Positions 62,406-64,000 of a stretch of DNA of 64,000 nt are shown here, piece after piece. The translations under genes and the position numbers were made by a program. The notes under the pieces were generated by a model. It was not told the origin of the DNA and made no database searches. It saw only the letters and a list, made by a program, of their open reading frames with translations. Source of the stretch: Lachnospiraceae bacterium (lineage in GTDB: Bacteria > Bacillota > Clostridia > Lachnospirales > Lachnospiraceae); the NCBI GenBank assembly GCA_017408735.1, contig JAFQUB010000017.1, positions 18,241 through 82,240 of the forward strand, in the 5' to 3' direction. Numbering within the stretch: position 1 is the first letter of the stretch; every line of letters starts with the position of its first letter.

Positions 62406-62429
62406 CAACCTTACAATTTTGTAAGGTTG
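62406..62429. promoter_or_regulatory. BceR-type operator upstream of bceAB-like genes
   Basis: CAACCTTACAA-TT-TTGTAAGGTTG is a perfect 24-bp palindrome containing TTACA-N4-TGTAA, the known consensus of BceR-like response regulators (TNACA-N4-TGTAA). It is about 100 bases before the ATPase start and 15 bases beyond the histidine-kinase stop. TATACT for the ATPase promoter lies downstream near 62349-62354 (minus strand). Confidence 0.8.
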
Positions 62430-62443
62430 AAACATTGTTAAGC

Positions 62444-63439
62444 CTAGGGCTGGAATTCCTGAAATTCCACACTCACAGTTGTTCCCACACCCAAGGTGGA
62501 GGTGATTGTGATTTCGTGTCCCAGACGTTTTAAAATAGTTTTGCACAGATAAAGTCCCAGTCCACTGGCTTTTTTATCCATACGTCCATTGTAACCGGTA
62601 AAGCCACGTTCGAAAATCCGTGGCAAATCCTCCGGAGCAATACCAATACCGGTATCTTCTATTATAAGAGTGTTTTTTGGTTCCAACGGTGTTCGTCCTT
62701 GACGGACAGAAATATGAATACTGCCGTCTGGTGTGTATTTTAAGCTGTTAGAAATAAGCTGTTCCAGTACAAACACCAGCCATTTTTCATCGGTAAGCAC
62801 CTGACTGGAAATAGGTTCTAAATCAAGACGCACCTTACTGTGGATAAAAAGTGGTGTATATTTTTTGATGGCCTGTTTTACCATGGAATCTAAGGAATAG
62901 TGTTTTAAACTCAAATCATGGTTCATGTCATCTAATCTTGAGTAGCCGAGAATAATATCTATATATCGCTCAATTTTAAACAACTCACTTTTCATTGCAG
63001 GGATATTTTCAGAATCCGTTTGCAATAACAGGCGAAGTGCAGAGATAGGCGTTTTAATCTGGTGTACCCACATCATATAAAAATCAGCATTTTCCTGATT
63101 ACTTTTGGTGGAGGTAGTTTGGATTTTATGAATCTCCTGTTCCAGTTTCAGAATTAACCGGTGGTAATCACGTTCGGTAATTGTCGGCTGTTTTATTAAT
63201 TTATCCAAAGAAAGTCCTGACAGGTAATGGTAAGAGGCAAGAGTTTCGTGCTTTTGTTTGGTTTTTTGAAAGTCAAAAACACTTAGAACGCCAAAAACCA
63301 CCATGCACAGAAGAAAAGCATAAAGAAGTGGTTCTAATGGCACCTGATAAATTCCCAGTACAATCAAATGTAGTAGAGGGTACAGAAAAATAAGTACTAG
63401 AAAGTGAAAACGTTCCTTACAATAATCTTTTAATTTCAT
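62444..63439 (-). CDS. BceS-type intramembrane-sensing histidine kinase
   Basis: 331-residue kinase with two close N-terminal membrane helices and almost no extracytoplasmic loop, the layout of intramembrane-sensing kinases that take their signal from the partner transporter. H-box WVHQIKTPISALR (His near residue 127), N-box FVLEQLISNSLKYT, G-boxes EDTGIGIAPED and GLGLYLCKTI. It overlaps the response regulator by four bases (ATGA). Confidence 0.92.
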   Translation of the reverse strand: MKLKDYCKERFHFLVLIFLYPLLHLIVLGIYQVPLEPLLYAFLLCMVVFGVLSVFDFQKTKQKHETLASYHYLSGLSLDKLIKQPTITERDYHRLILKLEQEIHKIQTTSTKSNQENADFYMMWVHQIKTPISALRLLLQTDSENIPAMKSELFKIERYIDIILGYSRLDDMNHDLSLKHYSLDSMVKQAIKKYTPLFIHSKVRLDLEPISSQVLTDEKWLVFVLEQLISNSLKYTPDGSIHISVRQGRTPLEPKNTLIIEDTGIGIAPEDLPRIFERGFTGYNGRMDKKASGLGLYLCKTILKRLGHEITITSTLGVGTTVSVEFQEFQP

Positions 63440-63888
63440 CCCAGTATATAACCTAAACCTTTCTTTGTCTTAATATAATCTACGCAGCCTGCCTGCTCTA
63501 GCTTTTTTCGCACTCTGGTAACGTTGACGGTTAATGTGTTGTCATCGATAAATTCATCATTTCCCCAAAGACAGGTCATAAGGTCATCACGAGATACGAT
63601 TTTTCCGCAATTTTCCAGTAAAAGTTGTAAAATTAAATATTCATTTCTGGAAAGAGGTAGTTTTTCATTTTTGCAGGTAACGGTGCTGTCGTTTAAATTT
63701 AAAGAAAGCTCCTGATAGTTTAATACCTTTTTTTGCTCATTTAAGGCGTAAGTACGACGCAGCAGAGCCTGAATCTTGGCAGTAAGCACATGAATGTCAA
63801 AAGGTTTTTCGATGTATTCATCGCCACCCATATTCATGGCCATTACAATATTCATATTATATGAACTCTCGGAATCTTGAGCGTTCAT
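63436..63888 (-). pseudogene. BceR-type response regulator, 5' part missing
   Basis: The remaining frame has the end of a receiver domain (MNIVMAMNMGGDEYIEKPFD, including the conserved Lys-Pro) and a complete OmpR-type DNA-binding domain (LSRNEYLILQLLLENCGKIV, TVNVTRVRKKLEQAG). The phospho-acceptor Asp and first half of the receiver are missing. Protein-like sequence ends near NAQDSES; upstream codons (HCQSLAGM) are unrelated. The sequence beyond 63888 is foreign and runs to the window edge, so an insertion within the gene is likely. Confidence 0.8.
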
Positions 63889-64000
63889 GCCAGCTAAACT
63901 CTGGCAGTGCACTTTGAAAAGTAAATATTATGTGTGGAACGAAAAAAATTGCATGAGAAATAAACATAGCTGGCACTATGCTTTAAAAAGTGGTATTATA
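63888..64000. mobile_element. end of an unidentified inserted element (runs off window)
   Basis: TGCCAG-N7-CTGGCA at 63888-63906 is a perfect small hairpin at the breakpoint, and TGCCAGCTA (63888-63896) is repeated inverted at 63967-63975. No coding region is visible in the 112 bases. Subterminal hairpins are usual in IS200/IS605 elements, but the family cannot be named from this piece. Confidence 0.45.

Noticed and set aside
1..64000. CRISPR arrays, tRNA or rRNA genes
   Set aside because: No regularly spaced repeats and no cloverleaf or rRNA sequence was recognised on either strand by reading; a dedicated tRNA or CRISPR search was not possible.

Overview
The window is AT-rich, Gram-positive chromosomal DNA. 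The gene content points to a Clostridia genome, most likely Lachnospiraceae: DUF4250, DUF4364, DUF4317 and C_GCAxxG_C_C family proteins, a TetM-like GTPase fused to a NYN domain, a B12-enzyme activator with DUF4445, and many YtrA/BceAB-type ABC modules. No tRNA, rRNA or CRISPR array was seen.

Layout. 1-3467: clpB (5' end outside the window), a MIF-family tautomerase, a small anchored protein and a Fur/Zur regulator. 3468-3940: two giant palindromic repeats, then a promoter with an operator-like inverted repeat. 3940-6569: zinc uptake operon znuA-znuC-znuB. 6713-8716: YtrA-type GntR regulator with an ABC exporter. 8785-10835: DUF4250 protein and a B12-enzyme activator fusion. 10908-14442: a polysaccharide deacetylase gene split in frame by a 2.8-kb serine-recombinase element that carries a type I toxin-antitoxin locus. 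14488-23924: core genes (rarA; malic enzyme, yhcC-like radical SAM and DUF4364 on the minus strand; rho, rpmE, DUF1385, prmC, prfA). 23883-24512: an acetyltransferase inserted at the prfA 3' end, with a second, diverged prfA tail left behind it. 24654-29830: MarR/flavodoxin pair, DUF4317, PilZ, a truncated glycosyltransferase, a VbhA-like/Fic pair and a MerR-like membrane protein. 29902-33106 (minus): an FtsX-type ABC transporter behind a riboswitch-like attenuator. 33215-35660: DUF4261, C_GCAxxG_C_C and metallo-beta-lactamase-fold genes. 35756-42970: a second YtrA-type ABC operon with three tandem paralogous permeases, then the TetM-NYN gene. 43080-43919: PdaA-like deacetylase.

43950-59500 is a defence island. 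A divergent XRE regulator faces an operon of a small HTH-like protein, a PAPS-reductase-like protein (SspD), a DUF4007 protein (SspB), a large P-loop ATPase (SspC) and a cysteine desulfurase (SspA). This is the SspABCD-type single-strand DNA phosphorothioation system. Directly downstream, with overlapping or close genes, are a PLD-helicase, a 56-residue protein, a DndD-like SMC ATPase and a 168-residue protein, which look like the restriction side; no SspE-like gene is present. A second module, an AAA ATPase with a broken RloB/AbiL-type TOPRIM gene, follows.

59551-64000 (minus): BceAB-type peptide-antibiotic transporter and its BceRS two-component system. The response regulator is cut within its receiver domain near the window edge, probably by an insertion.

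The best leads are the Ssp operon with its downstream effector set and phased operators, the small serine-recombinase element with its Fst-like toxin locus, the riboswitch-like leader, the shared 30-bp-phased operators of the two YtrA-type operons, and the twin palindromes before znuA.
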